From NCBI RefSeq assembly GCF_030704535.1, contig NC_081813.1:11277501-11341500 (forward strand): a DNA stretch of 64,000 nt, read 5' to 3'. This DNA comes from Vitis vinifera. Its lineage: Eukaryota > Streptophyta > Magnoliopsida > Vitales > Vitaceae. Positions 1-11,406 of this stretch are shown here, one piece after another. The stretch's first letter is position 1. The number at the start of each line of letters is the position of its first letter. Both the position numbers and the translations under genes were made by a program. Under the pieces are notes generated by a model. That model did no database searches and was not told the DNA's origin. It saw only the letters and a program-made list of their open reading frames with translations.

Positions 1-90
1 TCTTCTTGCTACTCTATTTAATTGATTCCTATTAGGTTCTCATAAAAGAGGATAAAACCTAGTTGTGCATTCTTTGTATTTATCCCATCA
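1..90 (+). repeat. 3' end of 5' LTR (copia element 1)
   Basis: Matches the last 90 bases of the downstream LTR (4927-5016) with 8 mismatches and ends in the same CCCATCA. Most of this LTR lies outside the window. Confidence 0.93.
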
Positions 91-93
91 AAG

Positions 94-111
94 TGGTATC
101 AGAGCATTGGT
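94..111 (+). other. primer binding site (initiator tRNA-Met type)
   Basis: TGGTATCAGAGCATTGG begins 3 bases after the LTR end. This is the standard plant copia primer site, complementary to the 3' end of initiator methionine tRNA. Confidence 0.92.
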
Positions 112-161
112 TCAAGATAATTTATGCCTTGTGTAGAACAATTTAAAGCAATACAAGTAGA

Positions 162-991
162 ATGATTACTCTGAATGGCTCCAATTATCATGTTTGGAAA
201 GGAAATATGGAAGACTTATTGTATGTGAAGGATTATTATTTGCCTATGTTTGCTTCTGAAAAGCCAAAAAATAAAACTGATGTAGAATGAAATTTACTTC
301 ATTGGCAGGTTTGTGGTTATATCAGACAGTGGGTAGATGATAATGTTCTCAATCATGTTAGTGAAGAGAAAAATGCACATAGTCTATAGAACAAGCTCGA
401 ACAATTATATGCTTGAAAGACTGGTAACAATAAATTGTTTCTGATCAAGAAGATGATTAGCTTGAAGTATCAAGATGGAACTCCTATGACAAATCACTTG
501 AATACATTCCAAGGTATTATTAATCAGTTGGCTAGAATGAATATCAAGTTTGAGGAAGAGGTGCAAGGGTTGTGGCTTCTTGGTACATTGTCGAACTCGT
601 GGGAGATGTTTAGAACTTCTTTGTCTAACTTAAACCCAGATGGTACTATGAATATGGATTTGGTTAAGAGTTGTGTTCTGAATGAAGAGATGAGAAGAAA
701 GTCACAGGGTTCTTCTTCACAGTCAGATGTCCTAGTTACTGAAAAGAGGGGGAGGAGTAAGAGTAGAGGTTTGAAGAATAGGGACAGAAGCAAAAGCAAG
801 ACTAACAAGTTTGCTAATGTTGAGTGTCATTATTGTCATTTGAAAGGGCATATAAGGAAGTATTGTCGCCAATTGAAGAGAGATATGAAACAAGGGAAAG
901 TGAAAGACAAGAAGAATGACAATGGTGGTGAAGATGATCGAGTTGCGACTACCACTTCAGATTTCCTTATTGTTTATGATAGTGATTTGTT
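162..991 (+). pseudogene. copia gag (capsid) pseudogene
   Basis: Capsid/nucleocapsid protein of copia element 1. The frame starts at ATG 162, where the N-terminus has the LNGSNYHVWKG pattern of plant copia Gag. It meets stops at 288 (TGA), 387 (TAG) and 414 (TGA) before opening at 435. A CCHC zinc knuckle (CHYCHLKGHIRKYC, Cx2Cx4Hx4C) lies near 828-870, followed by a basic lysine-rich stretch. The gag frame runs out at 1022, while the downstream protease continues in another frame, so an indel lies shortly before 992. Two early stops look like former Trp codons and one like a former Arg codon. Confidence 0.9.
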
Positions 992-3900
992 AATTTTGCT
1001 TGCCAAGAGACCAGTTGGGTGATTGATAGCGGTGCCTCAATCCATGCTACACCTCGGAAAGATTTCTTTACATCCTACACATCTGGTGATTTTGGAAGTG
1101 TTAGGATGGGTAATGATGGCTCAACTAAAGCCATTAGTATGGGAGATGTGCATTTGGAGACTAGTAATGGTACTATGTTGATTTGGAAGAATGTCAAACA
1201 CATTCCAGATATCCGCATGAATTTAATCTCCACAGGTAAGCTTGATGATGAAGGGTTTTGTAACACCTTTCGTGATAGTCAGTGGAAGCTCACCAGAGGT
1301 TCTATGGTGGTAGCAAAAGGAAAGAAGTGTTCCTCATTGTATTTGATGCAGGTAAGGGTAATTGATTCCAGTATCAATGTAGTGGATGATGATAGCACAG
1401 TTGAGCTTTGGCACAACAGACTCGGTCACATGAGTGAGAAAGGCTTGATGATTTTGGCTAAGAAGAATCTTCTTTTTGGTATAAAGAAGGGATCTTTGAA
1501 AAGGTGTGCTCATTGCTTAGTAGGAAAGCAGACTAGAGTTGCATTCAAAACACACCGCCATACAAGGAAGCCAGGTATGCTTGATTTAGTGTATTCTGAT
1601 GTGTGTGGTCCTATGAAAACAAAAACACTTGGTGGATCTCTATATTTTGTGACTTTTATAAATGATCATTCAAGAAAGATTTGGGTGTATACCTTGAAAA
1701 CAAAAGACCAAGTGTTAAAAGTGTTTAAGCAGATTCATGCTTTTGTTGAGAGACAATTTGGTGAAAAATTGAAATGCATTTGGACTGATAATGGGGGTGA
1801 GTATTCTAGTCCTTTTGATGAGTATTGTAGACAACATGGTATTTGACATCAAAAGACACCTCATAAGACTCCTCAGTTGAATGGGTTGGCTGAGAGAATG
1901 AATAGGACACTGGTTGAAAGAGTGAGATGTTTACTTTCACAATCACAGTTGTCAAGATCCTTTTAGGGTGAGGCTCTGAATACTACTGTACATGTTCTCA
2001 ATCTTACCCCATGTGTTTCTTTAGAATTTGATGTTCCGGATAGAATTTGGTCAAATAATGAAATCTCTTATGATCACTTGCATGTCTTTGGATGCAAGGC
2101 TTTTGTCCACATTCCGAAATATGAGAGGTCTAAGCTTGATGCTAAGACAAGACCTTGTGTATTCATTGGCTATGGTCAGGATGAGCTTGGTTACAGGTTT
2201 TATGATCCGGTGCAGAAAAAGCTTGTAAGAAGCCGAGATGCTATGTTTATGGAAGATCATACCATACAGGACATTGAGAAGACTGATGTAACAGAGTTTC
2301 AGTATAGTGATAATCTGATTGACTTTGATCTAGTTCCTTTAACACATCTTCCTACACAGGTTGAAGATGAAGCACATGATGACCAACCTGACATTGGTGA
2401 TGTTGAAACTCCCACACAAGTTGAGATGGATGATGATGTTCATGAGCAGTCACCAATAGCAGAGGCTCCATTAGATATTCCACTTAGGAGGTCTACCAGA
2501 GACTGACATCCTTCCACACGGTATTTTGTTGATGATTATGTATTACTAACTGACGAGGAAGAACCTGAAAGTTATGAGGAAGCCATGGGAGATGAGAATA
2601 AGATAAAGTGGGTTGATGCTATGCAAGATGAGATGAAGTCATTGCATGAGAATCATTCTTATGAGCTTGTCAAGTTGCCAATGGGAAAAAAAGCTTTGAA
2701 GAACAGGTGGGTCTGCATAGTGAAGTAAGAAGAACACACTTCACAGCCACGTTACAAAGCTAGATTGGTTGTCAAAGGGTTCAGTCAAAAGAAAGGTATT
2801 GATTTTGATGAGATTTTTTCTCCTGTTGTTAAGATGTCGTCTATTAGTGTAGTTTTGGGCTTGGAAGCTAGTCTTGATTTGGAGATTGAGCAGATGGATG
2901 TTAAGACTGCGTTTCTCCATGGTGATTTAGACAAAGAAATTTATATGGAACAACCAGAGGGTTTCATAATAAAAGGAAAAGAGGATTATGTGTGTAAGTT
3001 GAAGAAAAGTCTTTATGGATTAAAGCAGGTACCGAGGCAGTGGTATAAGAAGTTTGAATCAGTTATGGGGGAGCAAGCCTACAGAAAAACTACTTTTGAC
3101 CATTGTGTATTTGTGCAGAAATTCTTTGATGATGATTTTGTTATATTGTTGCTCTATGTTGATGATATCTTGATTGTTGGCAGAAATGTTTCAAGAACTG
3201 ATAAGTTGAAGAAGCAGTTAAGCAAATCCTTTTCCATGAAGGATTTGAGGCTAGTAAAGAAAATTCTTGGTATTAGAATTGAGTGAGATAGAGCATCCAA
3301 GAAGCTGTATATGTCACAGGAGCAATATATTGAAAAGGTGCTTGAAAGATTTAACATGAGCAAAGCTAAAGTGGTTAGTTCTCCTCTAGCTAGTCACTTT
3401 AAGCTAAGCAACAGACATAGACCTTCTATAGATAAGGAGAAGGAAGACATGAGAAGAGTTCCGTATGCCTCAGTAGTAGGAAGTTTGATGTATGCCATGG
3501 TATGTACTAGACCAGACATAACTTATGCAGTTGGTGTTATTAGCCGTTTTCTATCTAATCCAGGAAGACTACATTGGGAGGCAGTCAAGTGGATTATGAG
3601 ATATTTGCGAGGCACTTCCAAGTTGAAACTCACTTTTGGAAGTGGGAAACCAGTACTTGTTGGCTACACTGATTCAGATATGGCAGGGGATGTAGATAAT
3701 AGAAGGTCTACTTCAGGCGATTTGATGACATTCTCAGGAGGTGCTGTGTCTTGGCAATCAAGACTACAAAAATGTGTTGCACTTTCTACAACAAAGGTAG
3801 AGTACATTGCAGCCGCAGAAACATGTAAAGAGTTGTTGTGGATGAAGCGTTTCATACATGAGGTCGGGTTTAAGCAGTAGTGCTATGTGGTATACTATGA

Positions 3901-4126
3901 TAACCAGAGCGTCATTCACCTTAGTAAGAATTCTACTTTTCATGCAAGATCGAAGCACATTGAGGTGAGGTATCATTGGGTGAGAGATGCTCTCAATGAT
4001 AATTTGTTTAAACTTGAGAAGATACATACCGATAACAATGGCTTAGATATGTTAACAAAGTCCTTACCAAGGGAGAAGCTTGAAGTTTGTTGTTCAATCA
4101 CCGGGATGGCGAGTCCCTCCACATAA
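992..4126 (+). pseudogene. copia pol pseudogene: protease, integrase, RT, RNase H
   Basis: One frame carries all pol domains, interrupted by stops at 1844, 1964, 2504, 2726, 3284 and 3878. The aspartic protease motif WVIDSGAS is at about 1016. The GAG-pre-integrase HHCC module (HNRLGH...CAHC) is near 1410-1520 and the integrase core, with its DNGGEY motif, near 1590-1830. RT begins near 2600; the TAFLHGDLDKEIYMEQPEGF block is near 2910 and the catalytic YVDD near 3157. RNase H shows TDSD near 3669 and YDNQS near 3894. In the RNase H TEAEY block the first Glu is Lys (TTKVEY), while the second Glu is kept. The stops make it a pseudogene. Confidence 0.93.
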
Positions 4127-4128
4127 TT

Positions 4129-4143
4129 GGAAAGGGGGAGATT
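4129..4143 (+). other. polypurine tract (copia element 1)
   Basis: GGAAAGGGGGAGATT lies directly before the TGTTGGG start of the 3' LTR, the expected primer site for plus-strand synthesis. Confidence 0.9.
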
Positions 4144-5016
4144 TGTTGGGTTTTTCCTCATGTGGAAGACCTAAATTAAGAGCCCAAAATTTAAGGCCTC
4201 TTAGGCCTTTATTTAAAAGGGTTAGAAAAAGAATCATTTTTCTTCTTCTTCTTCCAATTTTTTACAGCCACCAGAGGTAGGAGAAAAGAGAGAGAAAGGA
4301 GAGAACCACCATTTTTTGAAGTTAGAGAGAAAAATTCAGTTTTTTTCTTCACTACCCAAATTTCATCAAAGGTCTGATCCCATTTCGCCTGTTGGTCGAT
4401 CGACCTGAAATTTGGAGGAGAGATTCATGACTCATTTATCTTCATTCTTAACGGTGAAGATTGGATTTGGAAATCTGGACGGTCGTCTTTTAGTCCGAGA
4501 ACAGAGCCTTCGTTTTGATGCGTTTTCTATCCGGACAGTTTTGATCATGAACTCTGATCAAGATTAATCCATGGTTCGATTGAGCCGATTTTTGGACAAC
4601 ACGTTCAAAACTCATTGATCTTCATTCTGAACGGTGAAGATTGGATTTGGAGTTCTGAAAAGTTATATTTTAGTCCAAGAATAGTGGTATGTTTGGTGAG
4701 ATCTCTCCATTGTTTTTATGCAAAGTTGTTGAAATTGCTAAGATCAATTTGTCTTGAGATATGGTTGATGTATGCCTCTAGTTTTATCTAGAGAGAATTG
4801 TGTAACCCATTAATTATATTAGTGGAGTTTTTAAGTGGCCTAAGGGTCCTGTGGTTTTTACTTCTCATATTGGAGAAGGTTTTCCACACTAAAATTACTG
4901 GTGTTCATATACTTGTTGATTGGGTGTCTTCTTGCTACTATATTTGATTGATTCCTATTAGGTTCTCATAAGAGGGGATAAAATCTGGTTGTGTATTCTT
5001 TGTGTTTATCCCATCA
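4144..5016 (+). repeat. 3' LTR (copia element 1), 873 bp
   Basis: Begins TGTTGGG and ends CCCATCA, with TG...CA termini. It contains an internal direct duplication of about 120 bp at a period of exactly 180 bp (about 4381-4502 and 4561-4682). The shared core is TTCATTCT(T/G)AACGGTGAAG followed by ATTGGATTTGGA, and each copy ends with TTTTAGTCC(A/G)AGAA. Confidence 0.93.
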
Positions 5017-5456
5017 CATTTTACTTCTACTCAAATAATAATCCATGTTACTATGATTTTAGAAAACATTTTTAGCCTCAAAAGCTTTTAATATTTTTAA
5101 CATTTAAAATTTTTTATCTATCAAGTGTTAAAAGAGTTAAAAATAGTTCTTATAATCATTGTCAAATAAACTCTTAATGTTTAACAAGATTTAGGACACT
5201 TGTCAAAATCTAAAAAATCACTTAGTATTTTCTGAAGAGACACTTAATAGATGATTTTCTTTAAATGACTTATAAAAAAAACACTTATATTAAAAACACT
5301 ATGAGTAAAATTACTGTCAAATGCACTTTAAGTTAATCTTTCTTAATTCAAATGTTCCTTAATTATACTGGAAAATTTGATTTTGTGACTCTTTGATGAT
5401 CTTGTAACTTGTTTATTTTTTTATTTTCTACATATTACAAACAAACTATGAAGATT
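5017..5456. other. AT-rich intergenic sequence, no gene seen
   Basis: Strongly AT-rich sequence between the copia 3' LTR and a MITE. I see no coding signal, RNA gene or clear terminal repeats. It may be an old MITE, but its borders are not visible to me. Confidence 0.5.
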
Positions 5457-6363
5457 ATGTTTGCTTCATGAGAAATTTAAGAAAAAATGTAAGTGAAAGA
5501 AAATACAAAGAAAAAATAAATTTAAAGTCCATAAATTATTTTTATATATTTTTTCAATTTTATTTTATTTAATTTCTTTCCTTATATAAAGATTAAATAA
5601 TTTAAAAATGTATAAATTTTTAACTAATTTTAATTATATTTGTGTAGACCCCCTTAAAACTAAAAAAAAAAAAAAAAAACCTAAGAAAACTAAAACTAAT
5701 AGTTTTTCCTTAGCTTTTGGGACCACCCGAAGAGAGGGGGATTTTCTTATTTTTAGGGGGGGGGGGGAGGGAACACCTCCGAGGAACCCAACTACATTGG
5801 ACGTGTAGCAGCAGGGGGGAGATGGCTGGCCATGGTGGTGGTTGATGAGAGAGACATCTCTGAACGAGAGATGAGGGATGGAACGGGAGCAGTTGGGTAG
5901 AAGGGGTGAGTTTGAGAGGAAAAATAGAGAAGAGGATGCCGGAGGTTGAGGGGAATTTCAGAGATATTTTGTGAGGGCAGGGGGTGGCTTTGAGAGATGA
6001 ACAGAGAGGGAGCAGAAAGGAGAGCAAGCTGAAAAGAATCAGAAGATCCATTCAACCTTATTCTCTTGGTCCAGGTATGATTCTAGTTTGTTTTGCTTCC
6101 CCCGTTTTGAACTGTTTTCCCCTGTTTCTAGTCATTTGTGGATTCCTTTGACATTTGAAGACCACTTGTGCATTTTGTTTTCTGTTTTGGAATGCTCTGA
6201 GTGTAGATTCATCATTGCACTTGATTTTTGGAGATCATGCCCGTGTTTTCTTTTGGTTCCACCTAAACCCCCCCATTGACATCTGTGGAACGGGGTGGGA
6301 CTTAACAGCTTTGTTCTCATATTTGTTTGTTAATTTTTTTTTTTCTATTCTTTGAAATGCTGA

Positions 6364-7050
6364 GTGCCGCACTTCATACTGGTCATTTGGGTTGAGGCAC
6401 TCAATGAAATTGTCACATCCATTTTCTCTGTGGAAGGTCCCAATGAGGTCTTGAAGTTCTTTGATTCTTTACAGCCTTTGTTGATGGAAAATTTATTCTC
6501 AGAGGTTTTCAGCGTCATTGGGGGATTTTTCCATTCCCTGGGAGGCCACGCAAAATATCCAGAAAAATGTTGTTGGACATATTCATCTAAACAAGTTGTT
6601 GTTGCAAGGTTTGAACATAAGTATGCAAGAGGCCCTCCAAAAGTGTGAAGAGACCAGTAATTCATTCCGGAAGAAGAATAATGTTGATTTTTTTTTTCTT
6701 TAAGAAGATAATTCTATCTTTCAGGGAGTGTTGCTCTTTCCAGCATTCTTGTCAAAGCAAAGGGTCAGACATGCCCTGTTTGTTGTACTTTTGGCAAGGC
6801 AACGTGTAATGCAGCACGGACCATATTGGTTCATCAACTAGCTCAAGAATCTGTGGATCCCAACCCATTTAAGGTGGTGACGAGTGCGAATGATTTAGCT
6901 TCCGTCCATGATGTTATGTAAATATCGGAGGTCTATGATGATTGATCAAGTGATGATTGTTTGCTCACTTTGCTGGGAAACTACCATAAGTCCCAAAGTG
7001 ATGAATGTTTGTTGGGTAACACGTTGCATGACCATTTTGGCAGCAAGCTA
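6364..7050 (+). pseudogene. unidentified host-gene fragment carried in solo LTR-1
   Basis: Protein-like sequence appears in successive frames: about 6364-6540 (contains LKFFDSLQPLLMENLFSEVF), then about 6545-6700 in a second frame (contains NKLLLQGLNISMQEALQKCE), then 6730-6918 (contains KAKGQTCPVCCTFGKATC and AQESVDPNPFKVV), then a further frame to about 7050 (contains LLTLLGNYHKSQSDECLLG). The composition is that of a globular or helical eukaryotic protein and unlike the simple repeats on either side. Frame changes and a stop at 6919 show that it is broken. I do not recognise the parent gene. Solo LTR-2 has no counterpart, so it was probably acquired by this LTR lineage or inserted into it. 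Confidence 0.55.
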
Positions 7051-8990
7051 CCACCACCACTCACCATTTTATCTACCTATTTATTTATTCCACCACTCAC
7101 CACTTTATTTACCTATTTATTTATTCCTTCATGTTTTAATATTAAAGTTCAATTCTCCATAATTCCTATTTCCTAATTCAATTTATAATTTCCAAGATTC
7201 CATTTTTTTTCATTCATTTATTTAATCTTTATTATTTCCAACATTACTATTATTTTATTTATTTATTTATTTTCCAAATTCCATTTTTTTTTAAAAACAA
7301 TATTTTTAAAATTCCGTTTTCCAGATTTAATTTTCATTCCATCCTTAAAATAATTTTTCAGGTTTTGGGTTTTCGAAATTTAACTTTCCGGCATCCCATC
7401 GTTAAAATAATTTTTCAGGTTTTTGGTTTTCGAAATTTAATTTTCCGACATTCCATCCTTCAATTAATTTTTTGGGTTTCCGGTTTTTGAAATTTAACTT
7501 TCCGAAATTCCATCCTTAAAATAATTTTTCAAGTTTTCGGTTTTCGAAATTTAATTTTCCAACATTCCATCCTCAAAATAATTTTTCGAGTTTCCAATTT
7601 TCACATTTATTTATTTAATCATTATTATTATTATCCCATTTATTTATTTATTTTAAAATTCCATTTTTAAACAATTCTTCAAAATTTCGACTTCCAAATT
7701 TAATTTCTAATCTCAAAAATTCCACTATTCACGTTCATTCGTTTAAATATTATTTTCGTTATTATTATTATTATTATTCCATATTTATTTATTTATTTAT
7801 TTTAAAAATTCCAATCATTAAAGTTCAATTCTTCAAAAATCTGACTTCCTAATTTAACTTTCAATATCAAAAATTCCACCATCCACTTTTATTCATTTAA
7901 ATATCATTTTTGTTGTTATTATTATTATTATTTCATATTTATTTATTTATTTCTTTTAAAAAAATTCTAATCACTAAAGTTTAATTATTCAAAAATCTGA
8001 CTTCCAAATTTAATTTCCAATCTAAAAAACTCCACTATTTACATTCAGTTATTTAATGATTATTTTTGTTATTATTATTATCCCATCCGTTTATTTATTC
8101 ACCTATTCATATATTAAAAATCTCATCTCTAGATAATTTCTCAAATTTTCAATCTCTAAATCCAATCTCCAATCTCTAAAATTCTATTTTTCGCAATTAT
8201 TTCCCTAATCTTTATTATTTCATCATTGTTATTATTTCATTCATTTACTTATTCACTTATCCACTTATTTAAGATCCCCTCTCTAAATAATTCTTCAAAT
8301 TTCCAAATCTCTAAATTCAATTTCCAATTTTCAAAATTCCCATCTTCGTAATCATTTATCTATATTTTTGCTATTATGTTCATTTATTTATTCACTGGTT
8401 CATTTTTTTAAAATTTCATCCCTAAATAATTCTTTAAATTTCCAATTTCCGAAATCCTAACTTCCGCGATTATTTATCCAATCATTATTATTTCGTCATT
8501 ATTATTATTTCATTCATTTATTTATTCGCTTATTCATTTATTTAAAATTCCGTCATTAAATAATTCTTCAAAATTCCGATTTCCAAATTTAGTTCTCTGA
8601 AACTCCAATTTTTCAATTTCCGAACTTAATTATCAGTTTCTAATTTTCCAATTCTCGCATTTATTCCGTTACTTATTTGTTATTATTATTTTATTCATTC
8701 ATTTCTAAAAATTCTGCCTCCGAATGATTTTCAAGATTTCCAACTTTTATAATTCAATTTTCACAGTTTCTACTTCTCAAATGATTTTCAATTCTGGTTT
8801 CCTTCAAAATTTAATTTCCAAGGTCCCAATTTTCGTAATTTTTTTTTTTGAATCCCGAACTCTCAAATAATTTTCAAGATTCCAATCTCTTTCAAATTTA
8901 ATTTCTAAAATTCTCATTCTTACATTTAATTTCTAAAAATCCAATTTTCAAATAATCTCTAAGACTCCAATTTTCAAATAAACTTAAAAA
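7051..8990. repeat. degenerate AT-rich low-complexity array inside solo LTR-1
   Basis: About 1.9 kb of imperfect repeats alternating ATTTATTTATTT/TTATTATTATT runs with short blocks such as AAATTTAATTTCC and TTCAAAATTCC. No gene. Solo LTR-2 has the same kind of array in the same relative place, so it is part of the LTR family's structure. Confidence 0.8.
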
Positions 8991-9610
8991 ATTCAGTTTT
9001 CCCTCGAACAGTTTTAATTTCTGTTCGGTGATGTATGTGATATGTTTTGTGCTCTTTATTGTACACTAACCCCATTTTTATGATAGCACATTGCTCGTTT
9101 GTGGCCTAGGTATGCATCCACTTTCTTTCTGGTCATTTTCTGTGCATGTTTTGGTTCCCATATGTGCATGATCAATTTGAGTATCCTTTGATTTTCCTAT
9201 TGATTGCCACATCAGCTTCATTTTATTAGTAAAGACCCGACTTTAGGGACTTAGAGGGGTGCTACGGTTTTTACTGTACCTTCCTGATAAGTAACCTGAC
9301 CCTCGAACCCGATTTGGTTTTTCACATACCACATTTTCCAAAATAAGGAGTCACACTTAGGATTTTCTTTCTTATTTTGTTTACCCTCTCAAAAATAAAA
9401 CAAAAATAAGTGGCGACTCCAAGTCATTTTCTAATAAATAAAATCATTTTCAAACCAAAAATCGAGCTTGCCATCAAGTGGAAGCGCATGAGCCAAAATG
9501 TAGGGTCCACAATTTGATTTTCTTTTGTATTTTTCATAATGAAACTAGATATGAGAAAACTATTTTTTTAATATTTTTTTTTCCTTAATGATGTCCAGGA
9601 ACCAAACATA

Positions 9611-9855
9611 GTTCCTGTTTAGTTTCGGAAAATGTGAGGGAAAGAAAATAAGAAGAAAAAATAAAAGAAAAAGAAAAATTAAAGTTAATAAATTATTTTT
9701 ATATATTACTTTAAATTCATTTCACTTATTTTAACTATTAAATATAAAGAATGAATAATTTGAAATACATAAATCTTAATTAATTATACTTTATTTTCTT
9801 TGATATTTTTCATAGGATGATAAAAAAAGAAAATAATTTTTTTAATATATTTTTT
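9611..9855. mobile_element. MITE copy B, partial
   Basis: Begins directly after MITE A with a diverged terminus (CCTGTTTAGTTTCGGAAAATGTGAGGGAAAG overall pattern) and follows the family interior to about 9850. The right terminal repeat is missing. Confidence 0.6.
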
Positions 9856-10742
9856 TATTTATTTTAAGGTTTGACCTGTGTAGGATTCATCTTGAGCTTG
9901 ATACTGTCGGAGTCTGGACATGCCCTAACTTAAACATAGATCGCTCTTAGTTTTGGGTGGGGCTGTTAAGATACGACATCCAATACCCTGTTGGCATGGG
10001 ATAAACAAACAAAACAAGAGAGTTACAATGAGTAAAGCCGGTAGAAAGACATTGGTGTGAATTCTCTCCTAGCAAGGAAGTAGATACGCATTTCTTTAGT
10101 TAAGCTTAAACCTTTAATATTTGCGATTTTAAATACAATATATAGCTATATATTTAATCATTAATAAATCTAATAATTTTTAAAATTTATTTAAAATCTT
10201 AAAAATCCAAATATTATTACTTCCATTTTAAAATTGATCTAAAATGATTATATTAATTTTTCTAATGTGCCCAATTATATTTTTCCAATATTTTTCACTA
10301 ATTCAAGAAATCCTAAATAAGAGATATTTATGCATTCAATTTATTAGCCATTTTAAATAATAATAATAATAACAATTTATATTTCAAAATTTAAGCCAGT
10401 TAATACCAAAATTTATGAATAAAACTAGTGTGGGATGATTAAGAGTTTATTAATTTGTAGAAATTTGTAAATTTTGGTTGGTAAATATATATAGTACATG
10501 TGATAAATAAAAAATGGTTATGTACATATTTAATTAGAAAAAAATAAGTAAATTGCCCTTGTTTTTATATTTGACTATTAATTTATGTTTTATTTCATAA
10601 TGGGGAACTCACCATAGAATGGAATCTAAGGCAAACATTTCCAACAACTTTTTTTTTCCATTATATTATATATAGGTAATATTATTTATATATATTTCAA
10701 TTCCATTGAACAATTATTTTTTTTAGTAAAGTTCTATTAAGA
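9856..10742. other. gene-free spacer with an unexplained mixed-composition island
   Basis: About 9868-10110 is far less AT-rich than its surroundings (it contains GGAGTCTGGACATGCCC and GGTGGGGCTGTTAAGATACG) but shows no long ORF, and I could not match it to a known RNA or element. The rest is AT-rich with no gene signal. Confidence 0.45.
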
Positions 10743-11051
10743 TATGTTTGGTTCCTAGAAAATACGAAGGAAAATGTGAGCAAAAGTAAAAGAAAAGAAA
10801 AAGAGTAAAGAAAAATAAAAAATTGATTTAAATTAAATAAATTATTTTTATACATTTTTTCAAATTTATTTTACTTATTTCTCTAGTGTGTAAAAGTCAA
10901 ATAATTTAAAAATATATAATTTTTTTAAATAAATTTTAATTATATTTGATATTTTTTTTTATATTTTCTACAATACAATCAAATATGAGAAAACTATTTT
11001 CTTTTTTTTTTAAAAAAAATCCCTAATAATACTCTTCAACAATCAAACATA
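10743..11051. mobile_element. MITE copy C, full length
   Basis: Starts TATGTTTGGTTCCTAGAAAA and ends CAATCAAACATA, an inverted terminal pair, with the same interior blocks as copies A, D and E. Length about 309 bp. Non-coding. Confidence 0.72.
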
Positions 11052-11406
11052 ATCATAAAGTGCTCACACATAGTCCTAAAGGACAAAAAAAATTCCATTT
11101 TTTATCTTTGCTATATATGAAATATATAAAAATAAATAAATAAATATAATAAAAACTATTTGAGTCATGAATTTTTATTATATTCATGGGGAATCATCTT
11201 AACTCGTGGTAGAAGAAAGGCAAATATTGGAAAGCAAAACACGAATCCACTTAGTCGCTACTTTTGCTTTATACAACAAATAAACCGAAAGAAAGTATCG
11301 ATTGAAAAAATAAAAAAGTGAACACAAGTATGGATTTTGTTTTCTTCATTCATTGCATCGATACAAATCATCAAAGGAAAGGATAATTATGAAATGCATT
11401 AAGGTG
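11052..11406. other. AT-rich spacer with a short pararetrovirus-like scrap
   Basis: No gene. Around 11336-11406 the sequence (TTTTCTTCATTCATTGCATC, then AAGGATAATTATGAAATGC, ATTAAGGTGGG) closely resembles 31768-31841 at the far end of the pararetrovirus pol fragment, so this edge belongs to the same rearranged viral locus. Confidence 0.55.

Larger units (their letters stand above)
1..5016 (+). mobile_element. Ty1/copia LTR retrotransposon, decayed, left LTR truncated by window
   Basis: The element runs in the order 5' LTR end, tRNA-Met-type primer binding site, gag, protease, integrase, RT, RNase H, polypurine tract, 3' LTR. Integrase lying before RT defines the Ty1/copia superfamily. The 90 visible bases of the 5' LTR differ from the matching end of the 3' LTR at 8 positions, 7 of them transitions, so the insertion is old. 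The coding region has nine in-frame stops and a frame change between gag and pol. Several stops read as decayed Trp or Arg codons (TGG to TGA or TAG, CGA to TGA), as expected from cytosine deamination of a methylated repeat. It cannot encode its own proteins. The upstream TSD lies outside the window. Confidence 0.95.
5643..9511 (+). mobile_element. Solo LTR-1, 3.87 kb, Ty3/gypsy-like, TSD ATTTG
   Basis: Starts TGTAGACCCCC and ends GGGTCCACA. It is bracketed by the perfect 5-bp duplication ATTTG (5638-5642 and 9512-9516), and no internal retroelement domain or second LTR is present, so it is a complete LTR left after recombination. The last 500-700 bp match solo LTR-2 (56493-60939), including GACCCGACTTTAGGGACTTA, TAAGGAGTCACACTTAGG and AAGTGGCGACTCCAAG. 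The long LTR and the TGGCGACTCC motif suggest the Tat/Ogre branch of Ty3/gypsy; this lineage is inference. The purine-rich leader ends with CAGGTATG near 6073, a plausible splice donor also found in LTR-2. Confidence 0.85.
5457..9610. mobile_element. MITE copy A, split by solo LTR-1
   Basis: Left half 5457-5642 and right half 9512-9610 rejoin into a MITE of about 280 bp when the solo LTR and one ATTTG target duplication are removed. Ends are inverted: TATGTTTG at the left and CCAAACATA at the right. Other copies at 9611, 10743, 55062 and 62307 share the interior (GGAAAATGTGAGGGAAAG-like 5' part, TAATAAATTATTTTTATA, TTTCACTTATTT, ATATGAGAAAA near the 3' end). No coding capacity, so non-autonomous; the superfamily is not clear from what I can see. 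Confidence 0.75.

Noticed and set aside
5710..6055. Two overlapping minus-strand ORFs in the solo LTR-1 leader
   Set aside because: Complement of the purine-rich leader; no domain, and both overlap in different frames.
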